Notes: generated by a model from the sequence alone, not told the origin. A stretch of DNA of 64,000 nucleotides from Acidovorax sp. NCPPB 4044 (GCF_028069655.1 NZ_JAMCOS010000001.1:4494001-4558000), one strand, 5' to 3'; counted from the stretch's first letter, positions 53,043 to 62,844 are shown. Translations and numbers: made by a program.

Positions 53043-54854
53043 ATGCGAAATTTATCTATCGGCGCGCGCCTCGGCGGCGGTTTTGCCCTGGTCCTGGTCC
53101 TCATGGCCCTGATGACCGCCTTCGGCCTCTGGCGGCTGCAGACCGTCGCGCAGGCCACGCACGAGATGACGCAGCAGCCGCTGGCCAACGAACGCATGAT
53201 CAGCGACTGGTACCGCTACGTGGACAGCGCCGCGCGCCGCACCACCGCCATCGTGAAGAGCACCGACCCGTCGCTGGCGGCGTTCTTCGCCGAAGACTCG
53301 GCCATGACCACGCGCGAATCCGCCAAGCTGGTCGAGAAGATCGAGCCGCTGCTCGACAGCCCCGCCGAGAAGGCGGTCTGGGCCGACATCTCCAAGGCGC
53401 GCGCTGCCTACCTCGCCTCGCGCGACCAGGCCGTGAAGGCCAAGGCCGCCGGCCAGGCCGAAGAAGCCGAGCGCATCCTGAACCAGGTCTACCTGCCGGC
53501 CACGAAGGACTACGTCGCGCTCATCCAGAAGCTGCTGGACCTGCAGCGCTCGGACATCGACGCCACGGCCGGCAACATCCAGGGCATCTATGCGCAGAGC
53601 CGCCTGCTGCTGCTGGTGTTCGGGCTGCTCGCGCTCGCGCTGGGCGCGGCCTGCGCGCTGTGGCTCACGCGCGGCATCGTGCGGCCGCTCTCCGAGGCGG
53701 TGCGCGTGGCGCGGGCCGTGGCGGCCAGCGACCTGACGAGCCACGTCACCGTGGAAGCCACCGACGAGACGGGCCAGTTGCTGCAGGCGCTCAAGGACAT
53801 GAACGAGAGCCTCGCGCAGGTGGTGGGGCGCGTGCGCTCGGGCACCGACAGCATCGCCACCGCCTCCAACGAGATCGACGCGGGCAACCAGGACCTGTCG
53901 TCGCGCACCGAAGAGCAGGCCAGCTCGCTGCAGCAGACGGCCGCATCGATGGAGGAGCTGACCAGCACCGTGCGGCAGAACGCCGACAACGCGCGCCAGG
54001 CCAACCAGCTCGCGTCGTCCGCCTCGGAGACCGCCACCAAGGGCGGGCAGGTGGTGGCCGGCGTGGTGGACACGATGGGCGCCATCCATGAGAGCAGCCG
54101 CAAGATCAGCGACATCATCGGCGTGATCGACGGCATCGCCTTCCAGACCAACATCCTGGCGCTGAACGCCGCCGTGGAAGCCGCGCGCGCGGGCGAGCAG
54201 GGCCGCGGCTTCGCCGTGGTGGCGAGCGAAGTGCGCGCCCTGGCGGGCCGCAGCGCGGCCGCCGCCAAGGACATCAAGGGCCTCATCGGCGACTCGGTGT
54301 CCAAGGTGTCGGAGGGCACGCAGCAGGTGGCCGAGGCCGGCCGCACGATGGACGAGATCGTGCAGAGCGTGCAGCGCGTGAGCGACCTCGTGGCCGAGAT
54401 CAGCGCTGCGAGCGAAGAGCAGAGCCGCGGCATCGACCAGGTGCACCAGGCCGTCTCGCAGATGGACCAGGTGACCCAGCAGAACGCCGCGCTGGTCGAG
54501 GAAGCCACCGCCGCCACGGGCTCGCTGAAAGCGCAGGCCTCGCAGCTCGCGCAGGCGGTGAGCGTGTTCCGCATCCCGGCGGGCGTGCAGGCCGCCGGTG
54601 CGGTGGCCGCCGCGGCACCCATCGCCCGCCCGGCGCCCGCGCCCGCGTTCCGCGCGCCGGCCGTGCAGGCGCCGCGCCCGGCCGTTGCCGCGGCACCGCG
54701 CGCCGCCGCAGCCGCGCCCCTGCCCGCCCGGGCGCCGGCCGCCCCGGCCCTGCCGCGCGCTCCGGCAGCGCCATCGGCATCGGCCAGCGCATCCCGGCCC
54801 GCCGCGGCGCCGCCCGCCGCGCGCGGTGGCGACGACGACTGGGAAACGTTCTGA
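53043..54854 (+). CDS. Methyl-accepting chemotaxis protein
   Basis: A 603-residue transmembrane chemoreceptor. TM1 is about residues 7-30, a four-helix-bundle-type periplasmic domain runs to about residue 190 ([16 protein letters not shown] within it), TM2 is about 190-215, and a HAMP domain follows. The signalling hairpin tip has [20 protein letters not shown] and [16 protein letters not shown], the most conserved region of the family. The C-terminus is an Ala/Pro linker ending DDDWETF, which resembles the pentapeptide tether that recruits CheR and CheB. The ligand is not known. Confidence 0.93.
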   Translation: MRNLSIGARLGGGFALVLVLMALMTAFGLWRLQTVAQATHEMTQQPLANERMISDWYRYVDSAARRTTAIVKSTDPSLAAFFAEDSAMTTRESAKLVEKIEPLLDSPAEKAVWADISKARAAYLASRDQAVKAKAAGQAEEAERILNQVYLPATKDYVALIQKLLDLQRSDIDATAGNIQGIYAQSRLLLLVFGLLALALGAACALWLTRGIVRPLSEAVRVARAVAASDLTSHVTVEATDETGQLLQALKDMNESLAQVVGRVRSGTDSIATASNEIDAGNQDLSSRTEEQASSLQQTAASMEELTSTVRQNADNARQANQLASSASETATKGGQVVAGVVDTMGAIHESSRKISDIIGVIDGIAFQTNILALNAAVEAARAGEQGRGFAVVASEVRALAGRSAAAAKDIKGLIGDSVSKVSEGTQQVAEAGRTMDEIVQSVQRVSDLVAEISAASEEQSRGIDQVHQAVSQMDQVTQQNAALVEEATAATGSLKAQASQLAQAVSVFRIPAGVQAAGAVAAAAPIARPAPAPAFRAPAVQAPRPAVAAAPRAAAAAPLPARAPAAPALPRAPAAPSASASASRPAAAPPAARGGDDDWETF

Positions 54855-55030
54855 AAGCGCTGACTCCCCTTGGCCCCAGCCAGGAGGCCAGCGCTGCCGA
54901 TGACCCTGCTGGAACACCTGCAAGGCATCCCCGATCCCTGCGTTCAGCGCACCCAGCTAGAAGGCCAATTCGTCGACTGCGATGGCGGCCTTGCCCGGCC
55001 CCTTGGGCGTCACCAGGCCCTCTGCCACAT

Positions 55031-55097
55031 TTGCTATTTAATTAATAGCAAACTATTGAATGGATCCGGCGGCATGGCGGCAAAAACCTTCGGATCG
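55031..55097 (+). repeat. Dispersed palindromic repeat, copy 6
   Basis: TTGCTATTTAATTAATAGCA with AACTATTGAATG, then CCGGCGGCATG and a G-C-AAAAA stretch: the best-preserved copy. It lies in the gap between the chemoreceptor gene and the convergent SDR gene. Confidence 0.9.
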
Positions 55098-55108
55098 GTG
55101 CCCTGCCC

Positions 55109-55900
55109 TCACAGGAACATGCCGCCCGACGCCTCGATGCGCTGCGCGTTGATCCAGCGGCTGGCCGGCAGCAGCAGCGAGGCGACCACGCCGCCGATGT
55201 CGTCCGGCCGGCCCACGCGACCGAGCGCGGTCTGGGAGGCGACGAAGGCATTGAGCTGTGCGTTGTCGCGCACCGCGCCGCCGCCGAAATCGGTCTCGAT
55301 GGCGCCCGGCGCGACCACGTTCACCGCGATGCCGCGCGGCCCGAGTTCCTTGGCCAGGTAGCGGCTCAGCACTTCCACGGCGCCCTTCATCGCCGCATAG
55401 GCCGCGTAGCCGGGCAGCGAGAACCGGGCCAGGCCCGAGGACACGTTCACGATGCGGCCGCCGTCATTCATCAGCGGCAGCAGCGCCTGCGTGAGGAAGA
55501 ACACGCCCTTGAAGTGCACGTTCACGAGGTCGTCGAACTGCGCCTCGGTGGTTTCCGCGAACGGCGCGTGCACGCCCATGCCCGCGTTGTTGACCAGGAA
55601 GTCGAAGCGCTCGCGCTGCCAGTGCCGGGCGAGCACGCCGCGCACCGCCCCGGCGAAGTCCGCGAAGCCGGCGCTGTGGCCCACGTCCAGCGGCAGGGCC
55701 ACGGCGCGGCGGCCGAGCGCTTCGATGGCGGCCACCACGGCCTGGGCCTCGTCGGCGCGGCTGCGGTAGGTGAGCACCACGTCGATGCCCTGCGCCGCGA
55801 TCTGCAGCGCCGCGTCGCGCCCGAGGCCGCGGCTGCCGCCGGTGACGAGGTCGATGGGGGTGGAAGCCGTGGAAGCGGAGGGCAAGGAGGAAGCGGTCAT
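55109..55900 (-). CDS. Short-chain dehydrogenase/reductase
   Basis: A 263-residue classical SDR. The cofactor loop TGGSRGLGR is at residues 20-28, the NNAG motif (LVNNAGMG) at about 103, the catalytic Ser in NVSSGLARF, and the Tyr-x-x-x-Lys pair in YAAYAAMKGAVE (Tyr about 168, Lys 172). It reduces or oxidises an unidentified alcohol or ketone with NAD(P). A divergent LysR gene sits across 104 bases and probably regulates it. Confidence 0.92.
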   Translation of the reverse strand: MTASSLPSASTASTPIDLVTGGSRGLGRDAALQIAAQGIDVVLTYRSRADEAQAVVAAIEALGRRAVALPLDVGHSAGFADFAGAVRGVLARHWQRERFDFLVNNAGMGVHAPFAETTEAQFDDLVNVHFKGVFFLTQALLPLMNDGGRIVNVSSGLARFSLPGYAAYAAMKGAVEVLSRYLAKELGPRGIAVNVVAPGAIETDFGGGAVRDNAQLNAFVASQTALGRVGRPDDIGGVVASLLLPASRWINAQRIEASGGMFL

Positions 55901-55944
55901 GGCCGGCCTTTCAAAGGGAGGAACAGGAATGGCGCCAGTCTATT

Positions 55945-55981
55945 GATCGACCTTCTTGCGATAAATCGGCAAAAATCGATC
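55945..55981. promoter_or_regulatory. Candidate LysR operator of SDR gene
   Basis: GATCGA (55945-55950) and TCGATC (55976-55981) are inverted halves around an AT-rich region between the divergent SDR and LysR genes. The position is right for LysR autoregulation and control of the SDR gene; the short arms keep confidence low. Confidence 0.4.
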
Positions 55982-56004
55982 TCTTTGTTCAACCAGAAAG
56001 AACA

Positions 56005-56970
56005 ATGGATCCCTTCCAGCGCATGCAGGTCTTCACGCGCGTGGCCGAGCTGGCCAGCTTCACCCAGGCCGCGCAGGCGCTGGCGCTGCCCAAGGCCAGT
56101 GTGTCCATGGCCGTGCAGTCCCTGGAGTCGGAACTCGGCACGCGGCTGCTGCACCGCACCACCCGGCGCGTGCAGCTCACGCAGGACGGGCAGGCCTACT
56201 ATGAGCGCTGCAAGGACCTGCTGGCGGACGTGGACGAGTTGCAGTCGATGTTCCAGCACGCCGACGGAGCCAGTCTGCGCGGGCGCGTGCGCATCGACAT
56301 GTCCACCGGCATGGCGCGCAACGTGGTCGTGCCGCGCCTGCCCGAACTGCTGGCGCGGCACCCCGCGCTGGAACTGGAGCTGAGCAGCACCGAGCGCCGC
56401 GTCGACGTGGTGCGCGAGGGCTTCGACTGCGTGCTGCGCACGGGGGCGGTGGTGGACAGCAGCCTCGTCGCACGGCCGCTGGGCGATGCGCGGCTTGCCA
56501 ACTGCGTGAGCCCCGCCTACCTGCGCCGGCACGGCGCGCCGCAGTCGCTCGCCGACCTCGCCGGGCACCGGCTGGTGCACTTCGTCAACACGCTGGGCGC
56601 GCGCTCCACGGGCTTCGAGGCCGTGGTCGATGGCGCCCTGGTGCTCACGCCGATGCAGGGCGCCATCACCGTGAACAACGCCGAGGCCTACATGGCCAGC
56701 TGCCTGGCGGGGCTGGGCATCATCCAGGTGCCGCGCCTGGGCGTGGTGGACCTCCTGGCGCGCGGCGAACTGCTGGAGGTGCTGCCCGCGCTGTCCGCGC
56801 CGCCGATGCCGCTCACGCTGATGTATGCCAACCGCCGCAACCTGCCGCGGCGCGTGCGGACCGTGATGGACTGGCTGGCCGAGGTAGTGGTGGAACACTG
56901 CAGGGAGCAGGACATGCCGGCGGTATCGCCGGCGCAGTCCGCCCCCGGCCCGTCACGGCTTCCACCATGA
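56005..56970 (+). CDS. LysR-family regulator
   Basis: A 321-residue LysR protein. The helix-turn-helix (residues 1-60) has the variant MQVFTRVAELASFTQAAQAL and KASVSMAVQSLESELGTRLLHRTTR. The effector domain runs from about residue 90. The last 18 bases overlap tail-to-tail with the effector candidate gene on the other strand. It probably controls the divergent SDR gene. Its C-terminus past about residue 300 is an extended Ser/Pro tail without a domain. Confidence 0.92.
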   Translation: MDPFQRMQVFTRVAELASFTQAAQALALPKASVSMAVQSLESELGTRLLHRTTRRVQLTQDGQAYYERCKDLLADVDELQSMFQHADGASLRGRVRIDMSTGMARNVVVPRLPELLARHPALELELSSTERRVDVVREGFDCVLRTGAVVDSSLVARPLGDARLANCVSPAYLRRHGAPQSLADLAGHRLVHFVNTLGARSTGFEAVVDGALVLTPMQGAITVNNAEAYMASCLAGLGIIQVPRLGVVDLLARGELLEVLPALSAPPMPLTLMYANRRNLPRRVRTVMDWLAEVVVEHCREQDMPAVSPAQSAPGPSRLPP

Positions 56971-57894
56971 GAGGCCGGACGGAGCCCCTTCGATCTCCAC
57001 GACCGAGTGGGAGGACGACCGGGCGGGCGACGCCTCCTGGCTCTCGGCCCGTGCCGAGGCTTCGGGCAACGGGACGGGCGGCTCGGGCTCCAGGGCAGCC
57101 GTCTCCACCGGACCGAGGCGGCGTGAGTCGTTGCCGCGCGTTTCCGATGGCCCGCCTGCCAGCTGCTGCAAGTTCATCGCTTCCTGCTTCGCCAGGACTT
57201 TCTCCCGCTGGGCGGCTTTTTCCTTCTGGTCCTCCTTCGCCTTCTGCTTGCGCTCGGTGTAGAGCTGTCTCAGTTCCTGGGCAGGCATGAAGTCATGGTG
57301 GGTCGGGAGGGGGGGCGGGAGTGCCGCGATGTCCACCGCCGCAAGCAGCATCCCGACGTCCTTCACACCGTCCACATACTGCAGCTCATGCAGCTTGGCC
57401 AGCTCCTGGTTCGGCCCGTGGTCCGGGGAGGCTTGTGGCGAATCGGACAGATCGGGCAGGTCCGCGAGCGGCTGGCCCCGCAGCCGGGCGAACCCTGCGC
57501 CCGGTGGTGACTCCGATGGCCCGGCCGTGGGCCGGAAGCACGAGGTGGCGCTGCGGGTGAGCGCGCGGGCCGTGTCGGCCGACGGCACCAGGGCGCGGAA
57601 AGAGCCCGCGAAGCGGTTGGAGATGCTGCGGCCCACGGCCTTGCCGTGCGGGTCCGGTGTCGGACGGGATTGCGCTCGATCGCCTGCCGGGGCATCCGCA
57701 GGGGCCCTGGACGCGTTGGACAGCAGCGACCTGATGGAGCCGGTCATGCGCTCCGAGAACGTGCGGCGCACGGCCCTGCCGGAATCGGAAGGGGCGGAGG
57801 GGTTGGAAGGGGCAGAGGAGGCGGACGGGCGGTCGCGCTCCAGGGAAGGATGCAAGGCGGCGCGGCGCTGGTCTGCGCCCGAAACGTGGGTCAC
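56953..57894 (-). CDS. Probable type III effector (PIP-box controlled)
   Basis: A 313-residue protein with GTG start at 57894; GGAG lies eight bases before it and no other in-frame start fits. There is no Sec signal or membrane helix. Residues 1-40 are rich in Ser, Pro and Ala, as type III secretion leaders are. Two related 24-residue units occur at residues 39-62 and 84-107 (GRAVRRTFSERMTGSIRSLL and GKAVGRSISNRFAGSFRALV). A charged helix likely to form a coiled coil spans about 206-245 (LYTERKQKAKEDQKEKAAQ). The C-terminus is Pro/Ser-rich. No known effector family or catalytic motif is recognised; assignment rests mainly on the perfect PIP box and -10 box upstream. Confidence 0.72.
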   Translation of the reverse strand: MTHVSGADQRRAALHPSLERDRPSASSAPSNPSAPSDSGRAVRRTFSERMTGSIRSLLSNASRAPADAPAGDRAQSRPTPDPHGKAVGRSISNRFAGSFRALVPSADTARALTRSATSCFRPTAGPSESPPGAGFARLRGQPLADLPDLSDSPQASPDHGPNQELAKLHELQYVDGVKDVGMLLAAVDIAALPPPLPTHHDFMPAQELRQLYTERKQKAKEDQKEKAAQREKVLAKQEAMNLQQLAGGPSETRGNDSRRLGPVETAALEPEPPVPLPEASARAESQEASPARSSSHSVVEIEGAPSGLSWWKP

Positions 57895-57923
57895 GGCATG
57901 GACTCCGGGGCGGGGGGGTCTCC

Positions 57924-57984
57924 AGCTTGCCAGCCCCGGTGCACGCGCCGGCCCGCCTTGCGAAGCGCTGCGCCTGCCAGCGAA
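57924..57984 (-). promoter_or_regulatory. Hrp promoter: PIP box plus -10 box
   Basis: On the minus strand TTCGC (57980-57984), exactly 15 bases and TTCGC (57960-57964) form a perfect PIP box. CAAGCT (57924-57929, YANNNT) lies 30 bases downstream. It is situated between livF and the effector candidate and points at the latter. Confidence 0.85.
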
Positions 57985-58019
57985 GTCCCGCGCGCCGTCC
58001 GGACTGCGCGCGCCAGCGG

Positions 58020-58763
58020 CTAGACCCCGAGGAACGACGCGCGCAATGCGGCGTCCGCCGCGAACTGCGCCATCGGCCACTGCCCGCGCACTGCGCCGCG
58101 CTCCAGCACGCAGGCCCGGTCGGCCACCGCCTCGGCGAACGGCAGGTTCTGCTCCGACAGCAGGATGCCCACGCCCTGGGCCTTGAGCCGCAGGATGGCG
58201 CCGGTCATCTGTTCGACGACCACGGGCGCCACGCCTTCGGAGGGTTCGTCCAGCAGCACCACGAGCGGCTGGCCCATGAGCGTGCGCGCCACGGTGAGCA
58301 TCTGCTGCTCGCCCCCGCTCATGCGCCCGCCCGGGCGCCGCGGCATCTCACCCAGGTTGGGGAAGAGCGCGAACAGCGCCTCGGGCGTCCACACGGGCGC
58401 GGCGCTGCCGTCGGGCCAGCGGCGCGGCGGCTGCCGGCCCACGTCCAGGTTCTCCAGCACCGTGAGGTCGGTGAAGATGCGGCGGTCCTCCGGCACGTAG
58501 CCCAGGCCCGCGCGCGCGATGCGGTGGGGCTGCAGGCCCGACACATCGCGGCCCAGCAGGCGCACCGCGCCCTCGCGCCGCGCGATCAGCCCCGCGATCG
58601 CCTTGAGCGTGGTGGACTTGCCCGCGCCGTTGCGCCCCATCAGGGCCACCACCTCGCCGCGGCCCACCTCCAGGGACACGCCATCCAGGATCTGCGCGGC
58701 GCCGTACCAGGCACGCAGCCCGTCCACCTGCAGCAGCGGCGGCAGGCCCGGTACGGCGCTCAT
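58020..58763 (-). CDS. livF: Branched-chain amino acid ABC ATPase LivF
   Basis: A 247-residue ATPase. Walker A is GRNGAGKST (about residues 43-51), the ABC signature RMSGGEQQ (about 147-154), and Walker B VVLLDEPSEG. The short LivF-type C-terminus ends at about residue 240. The ATG overlaps the livG stop as ATGA, so the two ATPases are translated together and drive the LivHM permease. It is the last gene of the liv operon. Confidence 0.94.
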   Translation of the reverse strand: MSAVPGLPPLLQVDGLRAWYGAAQILDGVSLEVGRGEVVALMGRNGAGKSTTLKAIAGLIARREGAVRLLGRDVSGLQPHRIARAGLGYVPEDRRIFTDLTVLENLDVGRQPPRRWPDGSAAPVWTPEALFALFPNLGEMPRRPGGRMSGGEQQMLTVARTLMGQPLVVLLDEPSEGVAPVVVEQMTGAILRLKAQGVGILLSEQNLPFAEAVADRACVLERGAVRGQWPMAQFAADAALRASFLGV

Positions 58764-59542
58764 GGCGCGGCCTCCGCCACGGCGGCGCGGCCCGGCCCGA
58801 TGCGGCCGGTGCCCAGGTAGGCCGCCTGCACGCGCGCATCGGCCTGGATCGCTGCGGGAGCACCCTCGGCCAGCAGGCGGCCGCGCACGAGCACCAGCAC
58901 CCGGTCGGCATGGCGGAAGACGACATCCATGCTGTGCTCGGTGAACAGCACGCCCATGCGCCGTTCGGTGGCCAGCGCGCGCGTGAGCGCCATGAGCGAC
59001 TGCCGCTCGGCCGGCGCCATGCCGGCCGTGGGCTCGTCCATCAGCAGCAGTTGCGGGCCGTGGGCGAGGGCCATCGCCAGCTCCACGCGCTTCACGTCGC
59101 CGTAGGCCAGTTCGCGGCAGGGCCGGTGGGCCTGCGCGCGCAGGTCCAGGCGCTCCAGCAGGGCGAGCGCGTCGTCCGGCCGGTGGTCGGTGGCGCGGCG
59201 CCAGAAGCGGAACACCCGGCCATCGGCCGCGAGCAGGGCCATCTGCACGTTCTGCAGCACGGTGAGCGAGGCGAAGGTCTCGGCGATCTGGAACGTGCGC
59301 CCCACGCCGCGGCGCCAGATGGCGCGCGGCGGCAGGCCGGTGATGTCGCGCCCCGCCAGGCGCGCCGTGCCCGCATCGGGCGCGAGCTGGCCGCCCACCA
59401 TGTTGAAGGTGGTGGACTTGCCCGCGCCGTTGGGCCCGATGAGCGCGAGCAGCTCGCCCGGCGCCACCGAAAACCCCACGCCGTCCACCGCCTGCACGCC
59501 CCCGAAGGCCTTGGCGAGGCCCCGCACCTCGAGCAGGCTCAT
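58760..59542 (-). CDS. livG: Branched-chain amino acid ABC ATPase LivG
   Basis: A 260-residue ATPase with Walker A GPNGAGKST (about 37-45), an ABC-signature region that reads LAYGDVKRVELAMAL rather than LSGGQ (the usual degenerate LivG form), and Walker B LLLMDEPTAG. The ATG overlaps the stop of the livHM fusion (ATGA). It couples ATP hydrolysis to uptake of branched-chain amino acids or other small compounds, with LivF. Confidence 0.94.
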   Translation of the reverse strand: MSLLEVRGLAKAFGGVQAVDGVGFSVAPGELLALIGPNGAGKSTTFNMVGGQLAPDAGTARLAGRDITGLPPRAIWRRGVGRTFQIAETFASLTVLQNVQMALLAADGRVFRFWRRATDHRPDDALALLERLDLRAQAHRPCRELAYGDVKRVELAMALAHGPQLLLMDEPTAGMAPAERQSLMALTRALATERRMGVLFTEHSMDVVFRHADRVLVLVRGRLLAEGAPAAIQADARVQAAYLGTGRIGPGRAAVAEAAP

Positions 59543-61425
59543 GGCGCGGCCTTCCCGTGCCGCGGCAGCGCGCCCGCGATCCCCCTCGGAAACAGCAGCA
59601 CCAGCGCCAGCAGGGTGCCGCCGAGCACGGCGCGCCAGTAATCCGTCTCGCGCGCGAGCGTGTCGTGCAGCCCCGTGAACACGGCCGCCCCCACGAGCGG
59701 CCCGGCCAGCGACTGCACGCCGCCCAGCAGCACCATCACGAGGCCGTCCACCGACCGCCCGACCGAGAGTGCCTCGGGCGAGACGCCGCCCTTGGAGAGC
59801 GCGTACAGCGCGCCGGCCAGCCCGGCGGCCATGCCCATTGCGACGAAGGCCGCCCACTGCAGGCGCCGCACGTCGATGCCGATCGCATCGGCCCGCAGCG
59901 CCGAATCGCGCGCGGCGCGCAGCGCCATGCCGAAGGGCGCATGCAGCAGGCGCCGCAGCCACCACACGCCGCCCGCCACGCAGGCCAGCGTGAGCAAGTA
60001 GAACGCCGGCCCGCGGGCCAGCCACCCCTCGGGCCACACGCCCGTGATGCCGTTGCTGCCTCCGGTGACGGCGTCCCACTGGAAGGCGACGGCCCAGGAA
60101 ATCTGCGCGAACGCGAGCGTGAGCATGGCCAGGTACACGCCCGAGAGCCGCACGCAGAACCAGCCGTAGACCACGGCGAAGAGCCCCGCCGCCACGGGCG
60201 CCAGTGGCAACGCGGCCGCCGCCGGCAGGCCCGCCGCGCGCACCAGCAGCGCCACGGCATACGCGCCGATCCCGAAATACGCCGCGTGGCCGAACGAATG
60301 CAGCCCCGCCGGCCCCATGAGCGCGTGCAGGCTGGCGGCGAAGAGCGCGGCCACGAGCACGTCCTGCGCGAGCACCGTGGCGTAGGGCCAGGCGCTGGCG
60401 GCGAGCGGCAGCAACGCCAGCGCGGCGACCAGCACCGCCCAGCCCGCCCTGGCGGCACCGCGGGCGGATGCCGCCGGCGGCGCCTCCCCGCCCGCGCCGC
60501 CCGCCGCGCGCTGCGGCACCTGCGGCCGCCCCAGCAACCCCCAGGGCCGCCAGACCAGCACCGCCGCCATCACGAGGAATTCGACCACCAGCGTCAGCCT
60601 GGAGAACGACACGGCCATGCCCGCGATCTCCACCACGCCGAGCCAGATGCAGACCGCCTTGAGCTGCGCGACGAGCAGCGCGGCCACGAAGGCGCCGGGC
60701 AGCGAGCCCATGCCGCCCACGACCACCACCACGAAGGCCGAGCCGATGGTGTTCAGGTCCATCTCCAGGTTCGCGGGCTCGCGCGGCAGCTGCAGCGCGC
60801 CGCCCAGCCCGGCCAGCAGCGCGCCGAGCGCGAACACCGAGGTGAACAGCCAGGCCTGGTTCACGCCCAGGGCGCCCACCATCTCGCGGTCCTGCGTGGC
60901 CGCGCGCAGCAGCGTGCCCCAGCGCGTGCGGTGCAGCAGCAGCCACAGCAGCGCCAGCACCACCGGCCCCACGGCGATCAGGAACAGGTCGTACGCGGGA
61001 AAGCGCCGGCCCAGCAGGCCGACCGCGCCCTCCAGCCCCGGCGCGCGCGGGCCCAACAGCTCCTCGGGCCCGAAGGCCCAGAGCACGGCGTCCTTGATGA
61101 CCAGCACCAGCGCGAAGGTGGCCAGCAGCTGGAACAGCTCCGGCGCGCGGTAGATGCGGCGCAGCACCGCCATCTCGACCGCCGCGCCCAGCAGCCCGAC
61201 GGCCAGCGGCGCGAGCAGCAGCGCCGGCCAGAAGCCGAGGGTGCCGCCCAGGCGCTCCACCAGCGCATAGGCGGCGTAGAGGCCGAGCATCGTGAACGAG
61301 CCGTGCGCGAAATTGACGATGCGCGTCACGCCGAAGATGAGCGACAGCCCGGCCGCCACGAGGAACAGCGTGGAGGCGCCCGCCAGGCCGTTCAGCAGCT
61401 GGAGCGCGAGGCCGGAGAGGTCCAT
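59539..61425 (-). CDS. Fused LivH-LivM permease
   Basis: A 628-residue protein that joins the two permease subunits usually made by separate genes. LivH covers about residues 1-300 (eight helices, VTRIVNFAHGSFTMLGLYAA near the start), a Gly/Ala-rich linker is at about 305-330, and LivM covers about 335-620 (LHALMGPAGLHSFGHAAYFG, then VYLAMLTLAFAQISWAVAF). The stop overlaps livG (ATGA). It forms the membrane channel of the branched-chain amino acid-type ABC transporter. A single polypeptide keeps the subunits at 1:1. Confidence 0.92.
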   Translation of the reverse strand: MDLSGLALQLLNGLAGASTLFLVAAGLSLIFGVTRIVNFAHGSFTMLGLYAAYALVERLGGTLGFWPALLLAPLAVGLLGAAVEMAVLRRIYRAPELFQLLATFALVLVIKDAVLWAFGPEELLGPRAPGLEGAVGLLGRRFPAYDLFLIAVGPVVLALLWLLLHRTRWGTLLRAATQDREMVGALGVNQAWLFTSVFALGALLAGLGGALQLPREPANLEMDLNTIGSAFVVVVVGGMGSLPGAFVAALLVAQLKAVCIWLGVVEIAGMAVSFSRLTLVVEFLVMAAVLVWRPWGLLGRPQVPQRAAGGAGGEAPPAASARGAARAGWAVLVAALALLPLAASAWPYATVLAQDVLVAALFAASLHALMGPAGLHSFGHAAYFGIGAYAVALLVRAAGLPAAAALPLAPVAAGLFAVVYGWFCVRLSGVYLAMLTLAFAQISWAVAFQWDAVTGGSNGITGVWPEGWLARGPAFYLLTLACVAGGVWWLRRLLHAPFGMALRAARDSALRADAIGIDVRRLQWAAFVAMGMAAGLAGALYALSKGGVSPEALSVGRSVDGLVMVLLGGVQSLAGPLVGAAVFTGLHDTLARETDYWRAVLGGTLLALVLLFPRGIAGALPRHGKAAP

Positions 61426-61447
61426 GCGGCGCGGGCGCGGTGCGCGG

Positions 61448-62647
61448 TCAGTCCGCGGCCTTGCGCAGCGCCTTGACCTCGGCGTCGGAGGGCTGGAACT
61501 TCGCCCCGTCCTGGTAGCGGAAGTCCACCATCACGCCCTTGCCGCCCTGGTTCTTCGTGCGGCCCACGTAGGCGCCCATGGTGGACTGGTGGTCCTGCGC
61601 GCGGTAGGTGATGGGGCCGAACGGCGTGGCGACCTCCAGCCCGCGGAAGGCGGCGATGAGCTTTTCGGTGTCGGCCGAGCCGCCCGTCTTGCGCAGCCCC
61701 GCCGCGATGGACAGGATGGCGTTGTAGCCCACGATCGAGCCGGCGCGCGGCGTGTCCTTGAAGCGTGCCTGGTAGGCGTCCAGGAAGGCCTTGTGCTCGG
61801 GCGTGGCGATGCCGTACCAGGGGTAGCCGGTGACGATCCAGCCGTCCGGTGCATCGCCCTTGAGCGGATCGAGGTACTCGGGCTCGCCCGAGAGCAGGCT
61901 CACCACGCCGCGCCCCTCGAAGAGCCCGCGCGTCTGGCCCTCGCGCACGAAACGCGCGAGGTCGGCCGCGAACAGCACGTTGAAGATCGCATCGGGCTTC
62001 GCGTCCGCCAGGGCCTGCACCACGCTGCCGGCGTCCACCTTGCCGAGCGGCACGGCCTGCTCGGCCACGAACTCCACGCCGGGCTGCGCGGCGGCCAGCA
62101 GCTTCTTGAAGGTGGCCACGGCCGACTGGCCGTATTCGTAGTTGGGGTACACGACGGCCCAGCGCTTCTTCTTGAGCGCCGCCGCCTCGGGCACCAGCAT
62201 CGCCACCTGCATGTAGGTGGAGGGGCGCAGGCGGAAGGTGTAGCGGTTGCCGTTCTCCCAGACGATCTTGTCGGTGAGCGGCTCGGCCGCCAGGAAGAAC
62301 ACCTTGCGCTGGCGCGCGAAGTCGGTGAGCGCCAGCCCCACGTGCGAGAGGAAGCTGCCGGTGAGCACCTGCACCCGCTCGCGCGCGAGCAGTTCCTCGG
62401 CCGCGCGCACGGCGTCGCCGGGGTTGCCGTTGTCGTCGCGCGTGACCAGTTCGAGCTTCGCGCCGCCGATGCCGCCGGCCGCGTTGACCTGGCCGACGGC
62501 CAGCTCCATGCCCTTGCGGTAGGGCTCCAGGAAGGCCGGCTGGGCCTTGTAGCTGTTGATCTCGCCGATCTTGATCGTGCCCTGGGCATGGGCCAGGGAG
62601 GCGGCGAGGCCGAGGGCGGCCAGGAGGAAGCGGGCGGGTCGGAGCAT
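61448..62647 (-). CDS. livK: ABC substrate-binding protein of the liv operon
   Basis: A 399-residue periplasmic protein with a signal peptide (residues 1-22, ending AHAQ). The mature N-terminus GTIKIGEINSYKAQPAF and the GGIGGAKLELVTRDDNGNP segment are typical of Peripla_BP_6. It is the first gene of the operon (22 bases before livHM). The ligand is not certain: related operons import amino acids, amides or aromatic acids as well as Leu/Ile/Val. The gene is divergent from fpr. Confidence 0.9.
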   Translation of the reverse strand: MLRPARFLLAALGLAASLAHAQGTIKIGEINSYKAQPAFLEPYRKGMELAVGQVNAAGGIGGAKLELVTRDDNGNPGDAVRAAEELLARERVQVLTGSFLSHVGLALTDFARQRKVFFLAAEPLTDKIVWENGNRYTFRLRPSTYMQVAMLVPEAAALKKKRWAVVYPNYEYGQSAVATFKKLLAAAQPGVEFVAEQAVPLGKVDAGSVVQALADAKPDAIFNVLFAADLARFVREGQTRGLFEGRGVVSLLSGEPEYLDPLKGDAPDGWIVTGYPWYGIATPEHKAFLDAYQARFKDTPRAGSIVGYNAILSIAAGLRKTGGSADTEKLIAAFRGLEVATPFGPITYRAQDHQSTMGAYVGRTKNQGGKGVMVDFRYQDGAKFQPSDAEVKALRKAAD

Positions 62648-62844
62648 GGGCAAACCTGATTTCCGAATGACGTTCTGCGGGCTTGAAATGTACCTGCCGT
62701 CCGGGTTTGTCCGACAATGCAGGGGTTTGCCCGCTTGGCAGGGGGCAGCCAGGGTGCCCACGAGGCAGTCCGCACGAGCCACCGGCCCTGCCCTTGAAGG
62801 CCACGCGCCCCTCCCGTTTTTCACTTCTCTCCTGCCATCCATCC

